The notes beneath the pieces are model-generated. The model saw only the letters and a program-made list of their open reading frames with translations. It did not search any database and had not been told where the DNA came from. Positions 52,066-64,000 of a DNA stretch of 64,000 nt are shown here, one piece after another (the first letter of the stretch is position 1; each line of letters opens with the position of its first letter). The DNA comes from Ptiloglossa arizonensis (lineage: Eukaryota; Arthropoda; Insecta; Hymenoptera; Colletidae), in NCBI RefSeq assembly GCF_051014685.1, contig NW_027478777.1:1-64000 (forward strand), read 5' to 3'. The position numbers were made by a program, and so were the translations under genes.

Positions 52066-53752
52066 ATGGAGAAAGGAAGAAATAAACGGAGAAACGAAAA
52101 AAGAAACGGAGAAACGAAGAAAGAAACGGAGAAACGAACAAAGAAACGGAGAAACGAAGAAAGAAACGGAGAAACGAAGAAAGAAACGGGGAAACGAACA
52201 AAGAAACGGAGAAACGAAGAAAGAAACGCAGAAACGAAGAAAGAAACGGAGAAACGAAGACAGAAACGGAGAAACGAAGGAAGACACGGAGAAACGCACA
52301 AAGAAACGAAGAAACGAAGAAAGAAACGGAGACACGGGGAAATAAATGGAGAAACGAAGAAACAAACGGAGAAACGAACAAGGAAACGGAGAAACGGAGA
52401 AAGAAACGGAGAAACGTACAAAGAAGCGGAGAAACGAAGAAAGGGACGGAGAAACGGAGAAATAAATGGAGAAACGAAAAAATAAACGGAGAAACGGAGA
52501 AAGAAACGGAGAAACAAAGAAAGAAACGGAGAAACGAACAAAGAAACGGAGAAACGGAGAAAGAAACGGGGAAACGAAGAAAGAAACGGAGAAACGATGA
52601 AAGAAACGGAGAAACGAAGAAAGAAACGGGGAAACGAAGAATGAAACGGAGAAACGAAGAAAGAAACGGAGAAAGAAATGGAGAAACGACGATATAAACG
52701 GAGAAACCAAGAAAGAAACGGAGAAACGAAGAAACGATAAAAGAAACGGTGAAACGAAGAAAGAAACGGAGAAACGAAGAAAGAAACGGAGAAACGAAGA
52801 AAGAAACGCAGAAACGAAGAAAGCAACGGAGAAACGAAGAAAGAAACGGAGAAACGAAGAAAGAAACGGAGAAACGAAGAAAGAAACGGAGAAACGAAGA
52901 AAGAAACGGAGAAACGAGGAAAGAAACAGAGAAACGAAGAAAGAAACGGAGAAACGAAGAAACGATAAAAGAAACGGTGAAACGAAGAAAGAAACGGAGA
53001 AACGAAGAAAGAAACGGAGACACGAAGAAAGAAACGGAGAAACGAAGAAAGAAACGGAGAAACGAACAAAGAAACGGAGAAACGAAGAAAGAAACGGGGA
53101 AACGAAGAATGAAACGGAGAAACGAAGAAAGAAACGGAGAAAGAAATGGAGAAACGACGATATAAACGGAGAAACGGAGAAATAAATGGAGAAACGAAGA
53201 TATAAACGGAGAAACGAAGAAAGAAACGGAGATACGAAGAAACGATGAAAGAAAGGAGAAACGAAGAAAGAAACGGAGAAACGAAGAAAGAAACGGAGAA
53301 ACGAAGAAAGAAACGGAGAAACGGAGAAATAAATGGAGAAAGGAAGAAATAAACGGAGAAACGAAAAAAGAAACGGAGAAACGAAGAAAGAAACGGAGAA
53401 ACGAACAAAGAAACGGAGAAACGAAGAAAGAAACGGAGAAACGAAGAAAGAAACGGGGAAACGAACAAAGAAACGGAGAAACGAAGAAAGAAACGCAGAA
53501 ACGAAGAAAGAAACGGAGAAACGAAGACAGAAACGGAGAAACGAAGGAAGACACGGAGAAACGCACAAAGAAACGAAGAAACGAAGAAAGAAACGGAGAC
53601 ACGGGGAAATAAATGGAGAAACGAAGAAACAAACGGAGAAACGAACAAGGAAACGGAGAAACGGAGAAAGAAACGGAGAAACGTACAAAGAAGCGGAGAA
53701 ACGAAGAAAGGGACGGAGAAACGGAGAAATAAATGGAGAAACGAAAAAATAA
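52066..53752 (+). repeat. 1267-bp higher-order repeat
   Basis: Bases 52066-52485 recur at 53333-53752, apparently without change: the ordered variants ATGGAGAAAGGAAG, CGGGGAAACGAACAAAG, CGAAGGAAGACACGG, CGCACAAAGAAACGAAG and CGTACAAAGAAGCGG agree throughout. The same string also begins the window at bases 1 and 661, which links the two ends of the window. Confidence 0.8.
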
Positions 53753-54332
53753 ACGGAGAAACGGAGAAAGAAACGGAGAAACAAAGAAAGAAACGGAGAA
53801 ACGAACAAAGAAACGGAGAAACGAAGAAAGAAACGGGGAAACGAAGAAAGAAACGGAGAAACGAAGAAAGAAACGGAGAAACGAAGAAAGAAACGGGGAA
53901 ACGAAGAATGAAACGGAGAAACGAAGAAAGAAACGGAGAAAGAAATGGAGAAACGACGATATAAACGGAGAAACGAAGAAAGAAACGGAGAAACGAAGAA
54001 ACGATAAAAGAAACGGTGAAACGAAGAAAGAAACGGAGAAACGAAGAAAGAAACGGAGAAACGAAGAAAGAAACGCAGAAACGAAGAAAGCAACGGAGAA
54101 ACGAAGAAAGAAACGGAGAAACGAAGAAAGAAACGGAGAAACGAAGGAAGAAACGGAGAAACGAAGAAAGAAACTGAGAAACGAAGAGGGAAACGGAGAA
54201 TCGGAGAAATAAATGGAGAAACGAAGAAATAGACCGAGAAACGGAGAAAGAAATGGAGAAACGAGGAAAGAAACGGAGAAACGAAGAAAAAAACCGAGAA
54301 ACGAAGAAAGAAACGGAGAAACGGAGAAATAA

Positions 54333-57300
54333 ATGGAGAAACGAAGAAATAAACGGAGAGACGAAGAAAGAAACGGAGAAACGAAGAACGAAACGGAGAA
54401 ACGAAGAAAGAAACTCAGTAACGATGAAAGAAACGAAGAAACGAAGAAAGAAACGGAGATACGAAGAAAGAAACGGAGAAAGGAACAAAGAAACGGAGAA
54501 GCGAACAAAGAAACGGAGAGACGGAAAAAGAAACGGAGAAACGAAGAAAGAAACGGAGAAACGAACAAAGAAACGCAGAAACGAACAATGAAACGGAGAA
54601 ACGAACAAAGAAACGGAGAAACGAACAAAGAAGCGGAGAAACGAAGGAAGAAACGGGGAAACGAAGAAAGAAACGGAGAAACGAAGAAAGAAATGGAGAA
54701 ACGAAGAAAGAAACGGAGAAACGAACAAAGAAACGGAGAAACGAACAAAGATGCGGAGAAACGAAGAAAGAAACGGAGAAACGGAGAAATGAACGGAGAC
54801 ACGAAGAAAGAAACCGAAAAACGAAGAAAGAAACGGAGAAACGGAGAAATAATTGGAGAAACGAAGAAATAAACGGAGGAACGAAGAAAAAAACGGAGTA
54901 ACGAAGAAAGAAATGGAGAAACGAAGAAAGAAACGGAGTAACGAAGAAAGAAACGGAGAAATAAATGGAGAAACGAAGAAATAAACGGAGGAACGAAGAT
55001 AGAAACGGAGCAGCGAAGAAAGAACCGGAGTAACGAAGATAGAAACGAAGAAACGAGGAAAGAAACGGAGACACGAGGAAAGAAACGGAGAAACGAAGAA
55101 AGAAACCGAGAAACGAAGAAAGAAACGGAGAAACGGAGAAATAAATGGAGAAACGAAGAAATAAACGGAGAGACGAAGAAAGAAACGGAGAAACGAAGAA
55201 CGAAACGGAGAAACGAAGAAAGAAACTCAGTAACGATGAAAGAAACGAAGAAACGAAGAAAGAAACGGAGATACGAAGAAAGAAACGGAGAAAGGAACAA
55301 AGAAACGGAGAAGCGAACAAAGAAACGGAGAGACGGAGAAAGAAACGGAGAAACGAAGAAAGAAACGGAGAAACGAACAAAGAAACGCAGAAACGAACAA
55401 TGAAACGGAGAAACGAACAAAGAAACGGAGAAACGAACAAAGAAGCGGAGAAACGAAGGAAGAAACGGGGAAACGAAGAAAGAAACGGAGAAACGAATAA
55501 ACAAACGGAAAAACGAAGAAAGAACCGGAGTAGCGAAGAAAGAAACGGAGAAACGGAGAAATAAGTGGAGAAACGAAGAAATAAATGGAGAAACGAAGAA
55601 ATAAACGGAGAAACGAAGAAAGAAACGGAGAAACGAATAGAGAAACGGAGAAACGAAGGAAGAAACGGAGTATCGAAGAAAGAAACGAAGAAACGAAGAA
55701 AGAAACGGAGAATCGGAGAAATAAATGGAGACACGAAGAAATGAACCGAGAAACGGAGAAAGAAACGGAGAAAAGATCAATGAGACGGAGAAACGAAGAA
55801 GGAAACGGAGAAACGAAGAAAGAAACGGAGAAACGAAGAAAGAAACCGAGATACGAAGAAAGAAACGGAGAAACGAACGAAGAAACGGAGAAACGAAGAA
55901 AGAAACGGAGAATCTAAGAAAGAAACGCAGAAACGAAGAAAGAAACGGAGAAACGAAGAAAGAAACGGAGAATCGGAGAAATAAATGGAGTAACGAAGAA
56001 ATAAACCGAGATATGGAGAAAGAAACGGAGAAACGATCAATGAAACGGAGAAACGAAGAAGGAAACGGAGAAACGAAGAAAGAAACGGAGAAACGAAGAA
56101 AGAAACGGAGAAACGAAGAAAGAAACGGAGAATCGGAGAAATAAATGGAGAAACGGAGAAATAAATGGAGAAACGAGGGAAGAAACGGAGAAACGAACAA
56201 AGAAACGGAGAAACGAACAAAGAAACGGAGAAACGAACAAAGAAGCGGAGAAACGGAGAAATGAACGGAGACACGAAGAAAGAAACCGAAAAACGAAGAA
56301 AGAAACGGAGAAACGGAGAAATAATTGGAGAAACGAAGAAATAAACGGAGGAACGAAGAAAAAAACGGAGTAACGAAGAAAGAAATGGTGAAACGAAGAA
56401 AGAAACGGAGTAACGAAGAAAGAAACGGAGAAACGGAGAAATAAATGGAGAAACGAAGAAATAAACGGAGGAACGAAGATAGAAACGGAGCAGCGAAGAA
56501 AGAACCGGAGTAACGAAGAAAGAAACGAAGAAACGAGGAAAGAAACGGAGACACGAGGAAAGAAACGGAGAAACGAAGAAAGAAACCGAGAAACGAAGAA
56601 AGAAACGGAGAAACGGAGAAATAAATGGAGAAACGAAGAAATAAACGGAGAGACGAAGAAAGAAACGGAGAAACGAAGAACGAAACGGAGAAACGAAGAA
56701 AGAAACTCAGTAACGATGAAAGAAACGAAGAAACGAAGAAAGAAACGGAGATACGAAGAAAGAAACGGAGAAAGGAACAAAGAAACGGAGAAGCGAACAA
56801 AGAAACGGAGAGACGGAGAAAGAAACGGAGAAACGAAGAAAGAAACGGAGAAACGAACAAAGAAACGCAGAAACGAACAATGAAACGGAGAAACGAACAA
56901 AGAAACGGAGAAACGAACAAAGAAGCGGAGAAACGAAGGAAGAAACGGGGAAACGAAGAAAGAAACGGAGAAACGAATAAACAAACGGAAAAACGAAGAA
57001 AGAACCGGAGTAACGAAGAAAGAAACGGAGAAACGGAGAAATAAGTGGAGAAACGAAGAAATAAATGGAGAAACGAAGAAATAAACGGAGAAACGAAGAA
57101 AGAAACGGAGAAACGAATAGAGAAACGGAGAAACGAAGGAAGAAACGGAGTATCGAAGAAAGAAACGAAGAAACGAAGAAAGAAACGGAGAATCGGAGAA
57201 ATAAATGGAGACACGAAGAAATGAACCGAGAAACGGAGAAAGAAACGGAGAAACGATCAATGAGACGGAGAAACGAAGAAGGAAACGGAGAAACGAAGAA

Positions 57301-60300
57301 AGAAACGGAGAAACGAAGAAAGAAACCGAGATACGAAGAAAGAAACGGAGAAACGAACGAAGAAACGGAGAAACGAAGAAAGAAACGGAGAATCTAAGAA
57401 AGAAACGCAGAAACGAAGAAAGAAACGGAGAAACGAAGAAAGAAACGGAGAATCGGAGAAATAAATGGAGTAACGAAGAAATAAACCGAGATATGGAGAA
57501 AGAAACGGAGAAACGATCAATGAAACGGAGAAACGAAGAAGGAAACGGAGAAACGAAGAAAGAAACGGAGAAACGAAGAAAGAAACGGAGAAACGAAGAA
57601 AGAAACGGAGAATCGGAGAAATAAATGGAGAAACGGAGAAATAAATGGAGAAACGAGGGAAGAAACGGAGAAACGAACAAAGAAACGGAGAAACGAACAA
57701 AGAAACGGAGAAACGAAGAAAGAAACGGAGAAACGAAGAAAGAAACGGAGAAACGAAGGAAGAAACGGAGAAACGCACAAAGAAACGGAGAAACGAAGAA
57801 AGAAACGGAGAAACGGGGAAATAAATGGAGAAACGAAAAAACAAACGGAGAAACGAAGAAAGAAACGGAGAAACGAAGAAAGAAACGGAGAAACGAGGAA
57901 AGAAACGCAGAAATAAACGTAGAGACGAAGAAAGAAACGGAGAAACGAGGAAAGAAACGGAGAAACGAAGAAAGAAACGGAGTAACGAAGAAAGAAACGA
58001 TGAAACGCAGAAAGAAACGGAGAAACGAACAAAGAAACGGAGAAACGAAGAAAGAAACGGAGAAACGAAGAAAGAAACGGAGAATCGAAGAAAGAAACGG
58101 AGAAACGAAGAAAGAAACGGAGAAACGAACAAAGAAACGGAGAAACGAACAAAGAAGCGGAGAAACGAAGAAAGAAACGGAGAAACGGAGAAATAAACGG
58201 AGACACGAAGAAAGAAACCGAAAAACGAAGAAAGAAACGGAGAAACGGAGAAATAATTGGAGAAACGAAGAAATAAACGGAGGAACGAAGAATTAAACGG
58301 AGTAACGAAGAAAGAAATGGAGAAACGAAGAAAGAAACGGAGTAACGAAGAAAGAAACGGAGAAACGGAGAAATAAATGGAGAAACGAAGAAATAAACGG
58401 AGGAACGAAGATAGAAACGGAGCAGCGAAGAAAGAACCGGAGTAACGAAGAAAGAAACGAAGAAACGAGGAAAGAAACGGAGACACGAGGAAAGAAACGG
58501 AGAAACGAAGAAAAAAACCGAGAAACGAAGAAAGAAACGGAGAAACGGAGAAATAAATGGAGAAACGAAGAAATAAACGGAGAGACGAAGAAAGAAACGG
58601 AGAAACGAAGAACGAAACGGAGAAACGAAGAAAGAAACTCAGTAACGATGAAAGAAACGAAGAAACGAAGAAAGAAACGGAGATACGAAGAAAGAAACGG
58701 AGAAAGGAACAAAGAAACGGAGAAGCGAACAAAGAAACGGAGAGACGGAAAAAGAAACGGAGAAACGAAGAAAGAAACGGAGAAACGAACAAAGAAACGC
58801 AGAAACGAACAATGAAACGGAGAAACGAACAAAGAAACGGAGAAACGAACAAAGAAGCGGAGAAACGAAGGAAGAAACGGGGAAACGAAGAAAGAAACGG
58901 AGAAACGAAGAAAGAAATGGAGAAACGAAGAAAGAAACGGAGAAACGAACAAAGAAACGGAGAAACGAACAAAGATGCGGAGAAACGAAGAAAGAAACGG
59001 AGAAACGGAGAAATGAACGGAGACACGAAGAAAGAAACCGAAAAACGAAGAAAGAAACGGAGAAACGGAGAAATAATTGGAGAAACGAAGAAATAAACGG
59101 AGGAACGAAGAAAAAAACGGAGTAACGAAGAAAGAAATGGAGAAACGAAGAAAGAAACGGAGTAACGAAGAAAGAAACGGAGAAACGGAGAAATAAATGG
59201 AGAAACGAAGAAATAAACGGAGGAACGAAGATAGAAACGGAGCAGCGAAGAAAGAACCGGAGTAACGAAGAAAGAAACGAAGAAACGAGGAAAGAAACGG
59301 AGACACGAGGAAAGAAACGGAGAAACGAAGAAAGAAACCGAGAAACGAAGAAAGAAACGGAGAAACGGAGAAATAAATGGAGAAACGAAGAAATAAACGG
59401 AGAGACGAAGAAAGAAACGGAGAAACGAAGAACGAAACGGAGAAACGAAGAAAGAAACTCAGTAACGATGAAAGAAACGAAGAAACGAAGAAAGAAACGG
59501 AGATACGAAGAAAGAAACGGAGAAAGGAACAAAGAAACGGAGAAGCGAACAAAGAAACGGAGAGACGGAGAAAGAAACGGAGAAACGAAGAAAGAAACGG
59601 AGAAACGAACAAAGAAACGCAGAAACGAACAATGAAACGGAGAAACGAACAAAGAAACGGAGAAACGAACAAAGAAGCGGAGAAACGAAGGAAGAAACGG
59701 GGAAACGAAGAAAGAAACGGAGAAACGAATAAACAAACGGAAAAACGAAGAAAGAACCGGAGTAACGAAGAAAGAAACGGAGAAACGGAGAAATAAGTGG
59801 AGAAACGAAGAAATAAATGGAGAAACGAAGAAATAAACGGAGAAACGAAGAAAGAAACGGAGAAACGAATAGAGAAACGGAGAAACGAAGGAAGAAACGG
59901 AGTATCGAAGAAAGAAACGAAGAAACGAAGAAAGAAACGGAGAATCGGAGAAATAAATGGAGACACGAAGAAATGAACCGAGAAACGGAGAAAGAAACGG
60001 AGAAACGATCAATGAGACGGAGAAACGAAGAAGGAAACGGAGAAACGAAGAAAGAAACGGAGAAACGAAGAAAGAAACCGAGATACGAAGAAAGAAACGG
60101 AGAAACGAACGAAGAAACGGAGAAACGAAGAAAGAAACGGAGAATCTAAGAAAGAAACGCAGAAACGAAGAAAGAAACGGAGAAACGAAGAAAGAAACGG
60201 AGAATCGGAGAAATAAATGGAGTAACGAAGAAATAAACCGAGATATGGAGAAAGAAACGGAGAAACGATCAATGAAACGGAGAAACGAAGAAGGAAACGG

Positions 60301-61160
60301 AGAAACGAAGAAAGAAACGGAGAAACGAAGAAAGAAACGGAGAAACGAAGAAAGAAACGGAGAATCGGAGAAATAAATGGAGAAACGGAGAAATAAATGG
60401 AGAAACGAGGGAAGAAACGGAGAAACGAACAAAGAAACGGAGAAACGAACAAAGAAACGGAGAAACGAAGAAAGAAACGGAGAAACGAAGAAAGAAACGG
60501 AGAAACGAAGGAAGAAACGGAGAAACGCACAAAGAAACGGAGAAACGAAGAAAGAAACGGAGAAACGGGGAAATAAATGGAGAAACGAAAAAACAAACGG
60601 AGAAACGAAGAAAGAAACGGAGAAACGAAGAAAGAAACGGAGAAACGAGGAAAGAAACGCAGAAATAAACGTAGAGACGAAGAAAGAAACGGAGAAACGA
60701 GGAAAGAAACGGAGAAACGAAGAAAGAAACGGAGTAACGAAGAAAGAAACGATGAAACGCAGAAAGAAACGGAGAAACGAACAAAGAAACGGAGAAACGA
60801 AGAAAGAAACGGAGAAACGAAGAAAGAAACGGAGAATCGAAGAAAGAAACGGAGAAACGAAGAAAGAAACGGAGAAACGAACAAAGAAACGGAGAAACGA
60901 ACAAAGAAGCGGAGAAACGAAGAAAGAAACGGAGAAACGGAGAAATAAACGGAGACACGAAGAAAGAAACCGAAAAACGAAGAAAGAAACGGAGAAACGG
61001 AGAAATAATTGGAGAAACGAAGAAATAAACGGAGGAACGAAGAATTAAACGGAGTAACGAAGAAAGAAATGGAGAAACGAAGAAAGAAACGGAGTAACGA
61101 AGAAAGAAACGGAGAAACGGAGAAATAAATGGAGAAACGAAGAAATAAACGGAGGAACGA
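54333..61160 (+). repeat. Nested 1480-bp and 2752-bp higher-order repeats
   Basis: The marker block AGAGACGAAG...GAACGAAACGG...CTCAGTAACGATG starts at 54333, 55145, 56625, 58557 and 59377. Bases around 55145-56200 match those around 56625-57680 (offset 1480). About 56390-58405 match 59142-61157 (offset 2752); the right-hand limit is GAAGATAGAAACGG against GAAGAAAGAAACGG. The same unit is the core of segments A, B and C in the left array (for example 4677-5560). Confidence 0.75.
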
Positions 61161-61308
61161 AGAAAGAAACGGAGCAGCGAAGAAAGAACCGGAGTAACGA
61201 AGAAAGAAACGAAGAAACGAGGAAAGAAACGGAGAAACGAGGAAAGAAACGGAGAAACGAAGAAAGAAACCGAGAAACGAAGAAAGAAACGGAGAAACGG
61301 AGAAATAA

Positions 61309-63500
61309 ATGGAGAAACGAAGAAATAAACGGAGAGACGAAGAAAGAAACGGAGAAACGAAGAAAGAAACGGAGAAACGAAGAAAGAAACGCAGTAACGA
61401 TGAAAGAAACGAAGAAACGAAGAAAGAAACGGAGATACGAAGAAAGAAACGGAGAAAGGAACAAAGAAACGGAGAAGCGAACAAAGAAACGGAGAGACGG
61501 AGAAAGAAACGGAGAAACGAAGAAAGAAACGGAGAAACGAACAAAGAAACGCAGAAACGAACAATGAAACGGAGAAACGAACAAAGAAACGGAGAAACGA
61601 ACAAAGAAGCGGAGAAACGAAGGAAGAAACGGGGAAACGAAGAAAGAAACGGAGAAACCAATAAACAAACGGAAAAACGAAGAAAGAACCGGAGTAACGA
61701 AGAGAGAAACGGAGAAACGGAGAAATAAATGGAGAAACGAAGAAATAAATGGAGAAACGAAGAAATAAACGGAGAAACGAAGAAAGAAACGGAGAAACGA
61801 ATAGAGAAACGGAGAAACGAAGGAAGAAACGGAGTATCGAAGAAAGAAACGAAGAAACGAAGAAAGAAACGGAGAATCGGAGAAATAAATGGAGACACGA
61901 AGAAATGAACCGAGAAACGGAGAAAGAAACGGAGAAACGATCAATGAGACGGAGAAACGAAGAAGGAAACGGAGAAACGAAGAAAGAAACGGAGAAACGA
62001 AGAAAGAAACCGAGATACGAAGAAAGAAACGGAGAAACGAACAAAGAAACGGAGAAACGAAGAAAGAAACGGAGAATCTGAGAAAGAAACGCAGAAACGA
62101 AGAAAGAAACGGAGAAACGAAGAAAGAAACGGAGAATCGGAGAAATAAATGGAGAAACGAAGAAATAAACCGAGATACGGAGAAAGAAACGGAGAAACGA
62201 TCAATGAAACGGAGAAACGAAGAAGGAAACGGAGAAACGAAGAAAGAAACGGAGAAACGAAGAAAGAAACGGAGAAACGAAGAAAGAAACGGAGAATCGG
62301 AGAAATAAATGGAGAAACGGAGAAATAAATGGAGAAACGAGGGAAGAAACGGAGAAACGAACAAAGAAACGGAGAAACGAAGAAAGAAACGGAGGAACGA
62401 AGAAAGAAACGGAGAAACGAAGAAAGTAACGGAGAAACGAAGAAAGAAACGGAGAAACGAACAAAGAAACGGAGAAACGAAGAAAGAAGCGGAGAAACGA
62501 AGAAAGAAACGGAGAAACGGAGAAATAAATGAAGAAACGAGGAAATAAACGGAGAAACGAACAAGGAAACGGAGAAACGAACAGAGAAACGGAGAAACGA
62601 GGAAAGAAACGGAGAAATAAATGGAGAAACGAAGAAATAAACGTAGAAACGAAGAAAGATACGGAGAAACGGCGAAATAAATGGAGAAACGAACAAAGAA
62701 ACGGAGAAACGAAGGAAGAAACGGAGAAACGAAGAAAGAAACGGAGAATCGGAGAAATAAATGGAGACACGAAAAAATAAACCGAGAAACGGAGAAAGAA
62801 ACGGAGAAGCGATCAGTGAAACGGAGAAACGAACAAAGAAACGGAGAAACGGAGAAATAAATGGAGAAACGAAGAAACAAACGGAGAAACGAAGAAAGAA
62901 ACGGAGAAACGAAGAAAGAAACAGAGTAACGAAGAAAGAAACGAAGAAACGCAGAAAGAAACGGAGAGACGAAGAAAGAAACGGAGAAACGAAGACAGAA
63001 AAGGAGAAACGAAGAAAGAAACGGACAAACGAGCAAAGAAACGGAGAAACAAAGAAAGAAACGGAGAAACGAGGAAAGAAACGGAGAAATAAATGGAGAA
63101 ACGAAGAAATAAACGTAGAAACGAAGAAAGATACGGAGAAAAGGTGAAATAAATGGAGCAACGAAGAAATAAGTGGAGAAACGAACAAGCAAACGGAGAA
63201 ACGAAGAAAGAAACGGAGAAACGAGGAAAGAAACGCAGAAATAAACGTAGAAACGAAGAAAGAAACGGAGAAACGAGGAAAGAAACGGAGAAACGAAGAA
63301 AGAAACGGAGTAACGAAGAAAGAAACGATGAAACGCAGAAAGAAACGGAGAAACGAACAAAGAAACGGAGAAACGAAGAAAGAAACGGAGAAACGAAGAA
63401 AGAAACGGAGAAGCGAAGAAAGAAGCCGAGAAACGGAGAAATAAATGGAGAAACGAAGAAATAAACGGAGAAACGAAGAAAGAAATGAAGAAACGAAGAA
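61309..63500 (+). repeat. Right-array counterpart of segment A (6137-8160)
   Basis: Markers from 61309 follow those from 6137 at an offset of 55172. After a roughly 170-bp extra stretch near 62540-62710 they follow at offset 55344, so 62761 corresponds to 7417. The copy includes CGATCAATGAGACGG, AATCTGAGAAAGAAACG, CGAGGGAAGAAACGG, GAAGCGATCAGTGAAACGG and GACAGAAAAGGAG. It then joins other subtypes after about 63500. Confidence 0.7.
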
Positions 63501-64000
63501 AGAAACGGAGAAACGAACAAAGAAACGGAGAGACGGAAAAAGAAACGGAGAAACGAAGAAAGAAACGGAGAAACGAACAAAGAAACGCAGAAACGAACAA
63601 TGAAACGGAGAAACGAACAAAGAAACGGAGAAACGAACAAAGAAGCGGAGAAACGAAGAAAGAAACGGAGAAACGGAGAAATGAACGGAGACACGAAGAA
63701 AGAAACCGAAAAACGAAGAAAGAAACGGAGAAACGGAGAAATAATTGGAGAAACGAAGAAATAAACGGAGGAACGAAGAAAAAAACGGAGTAACGAAGAA
63801 AGAAATGGAGAAACGAAGAAAGAAACGGAGTAACGAAGAAAGAAACGGAGAAACGGAGAAATAAATGGAGAAACGAAGAAATAAACGGAGGAACGAAGAT
63901 AGAAACGGAGCAGCGAAGAAAGAACCGGAGTAACGAAGAAAGAAACGAAGAAACGAGGAAAGAAACGGAGACACGAGGAAAGAAACGGAGAAACGAAGAA

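Larger units (their letters stand above)
38252..64000 (+). repeat. 20-bp polypurine satellite array, right block (forward orientation)
   Basis: Same monomer and same strand as the left block, with no interruption to the window end. Three zones can be told apart by their variants. From 38252 to about 43980, markers such as GAAGAAAGATACCGAG, CGACGAAAGAACCGG and CGTAGAAAGAAACGGAGATACG dominate. From about 43980 to 54240, markers are GAAAGGGACGG, GACGATATAAACGG and CGGGGAAATAAATGG, the same as in 1-2390. From about 54240 to the end, markers are CTCAGTAACGATG, CGATCAATGAGACGG and GAGCAGCG, the same as in 2390-29800. The array continues beyond base 64000. Confidence 0.97.

Noticed and set aside
15979..57214. 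Giant minus-strand open frames (for example 15979-21252, 25782-33050, 38237-57214) as Phe/Ser-rich membrane proteins
   Set aside because: They are the reverse complement of the satellite, open in several overlapping frames at once. They lack any non-repeat domain and end wherever a chance T variant makes a stop.
1..64000. CRISPR array
   Set aside because: Repeats are directly adjacent with no unique spacers, and the organism is evidently eukaryotic.
1..64000. Telomeric repeat array
   Set aside because: The monomer is not a known telomere motif, the array carries higher-order repeats and an internal strand switch, and it does not end in the window. A subtelomeric location remains possible.

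Overview
The window holds almost no unique sequence. About 62.3 of 64 kb is one tandem satellite with a 20-bp monomer, ACGAAGAAAGAAACGGAGAA. The monomer has no T on its purine-rich strand and two CpGs per copy. I find no nuclear protein gene, tRNA, rRNA or CRISPR array. The very long open reading frames on both strands are a by-product of the repeat: the pyrimidine strand can hardly form a stop codon, and a 20-nt period cycles through all three frames.

Layout. (1) 1-35354: satellite with the purine strand on +. It contains nested higher-order repeats and three nearly identical segments of 6.7-8.3 kb. (2) 35354/35355: a 28-bp perfect palindrome where the satellite flips strand. (3) 35355-36520: 1.17 kb of inverted satellite (pyrimidine strand on +). 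Its first 633 bp is a simpler 8-bp array, TTTCTCCG/TTTCTCGG. (4) 36516-38251: an AT-rich island with 175-bp inverted terminal arms that match at about 92% by eye. (5) 38252-64000: satellite again, purine strand on +, with its own higher-order repeats.

The main discovery is in the island. Read on the minus strand with the invertebrate mitochondrial code (TGA=Trp, ATA=Met, AGA=Ser), 38209-37516 is a decayed copy of mitochondrial NADH dehydrogenase subunit 2 (ND2). It has one frameshift and one Trp-to-stop change. The 175-bp left arm carries a second, opposite-strand copy of the 5' part of the same ND2 segment. Each arm runs from ND2 straight into the satellite, first as 8-bp units and then as 20-bp units. 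The arms are therefore an inverted (fold-back) duplication of a mitochondrial-DNA/satellite junction, not transposon ends. About 0.8 kb of ordinary nuclear-looking sequence fills the middle (36691-37515). It has two divergent CTCF-like motifs and a 23-bp direct repeat.

Organism: a eukaryote, most likely an insect. The evidence is the invertebrate mitochondrial code and the very AT-rich ND2 insert. A hymenopteran is my best guess but is not proven. The array is probably pericentromeric or subtelomeric heterochromatin; nothing in the window shows which.
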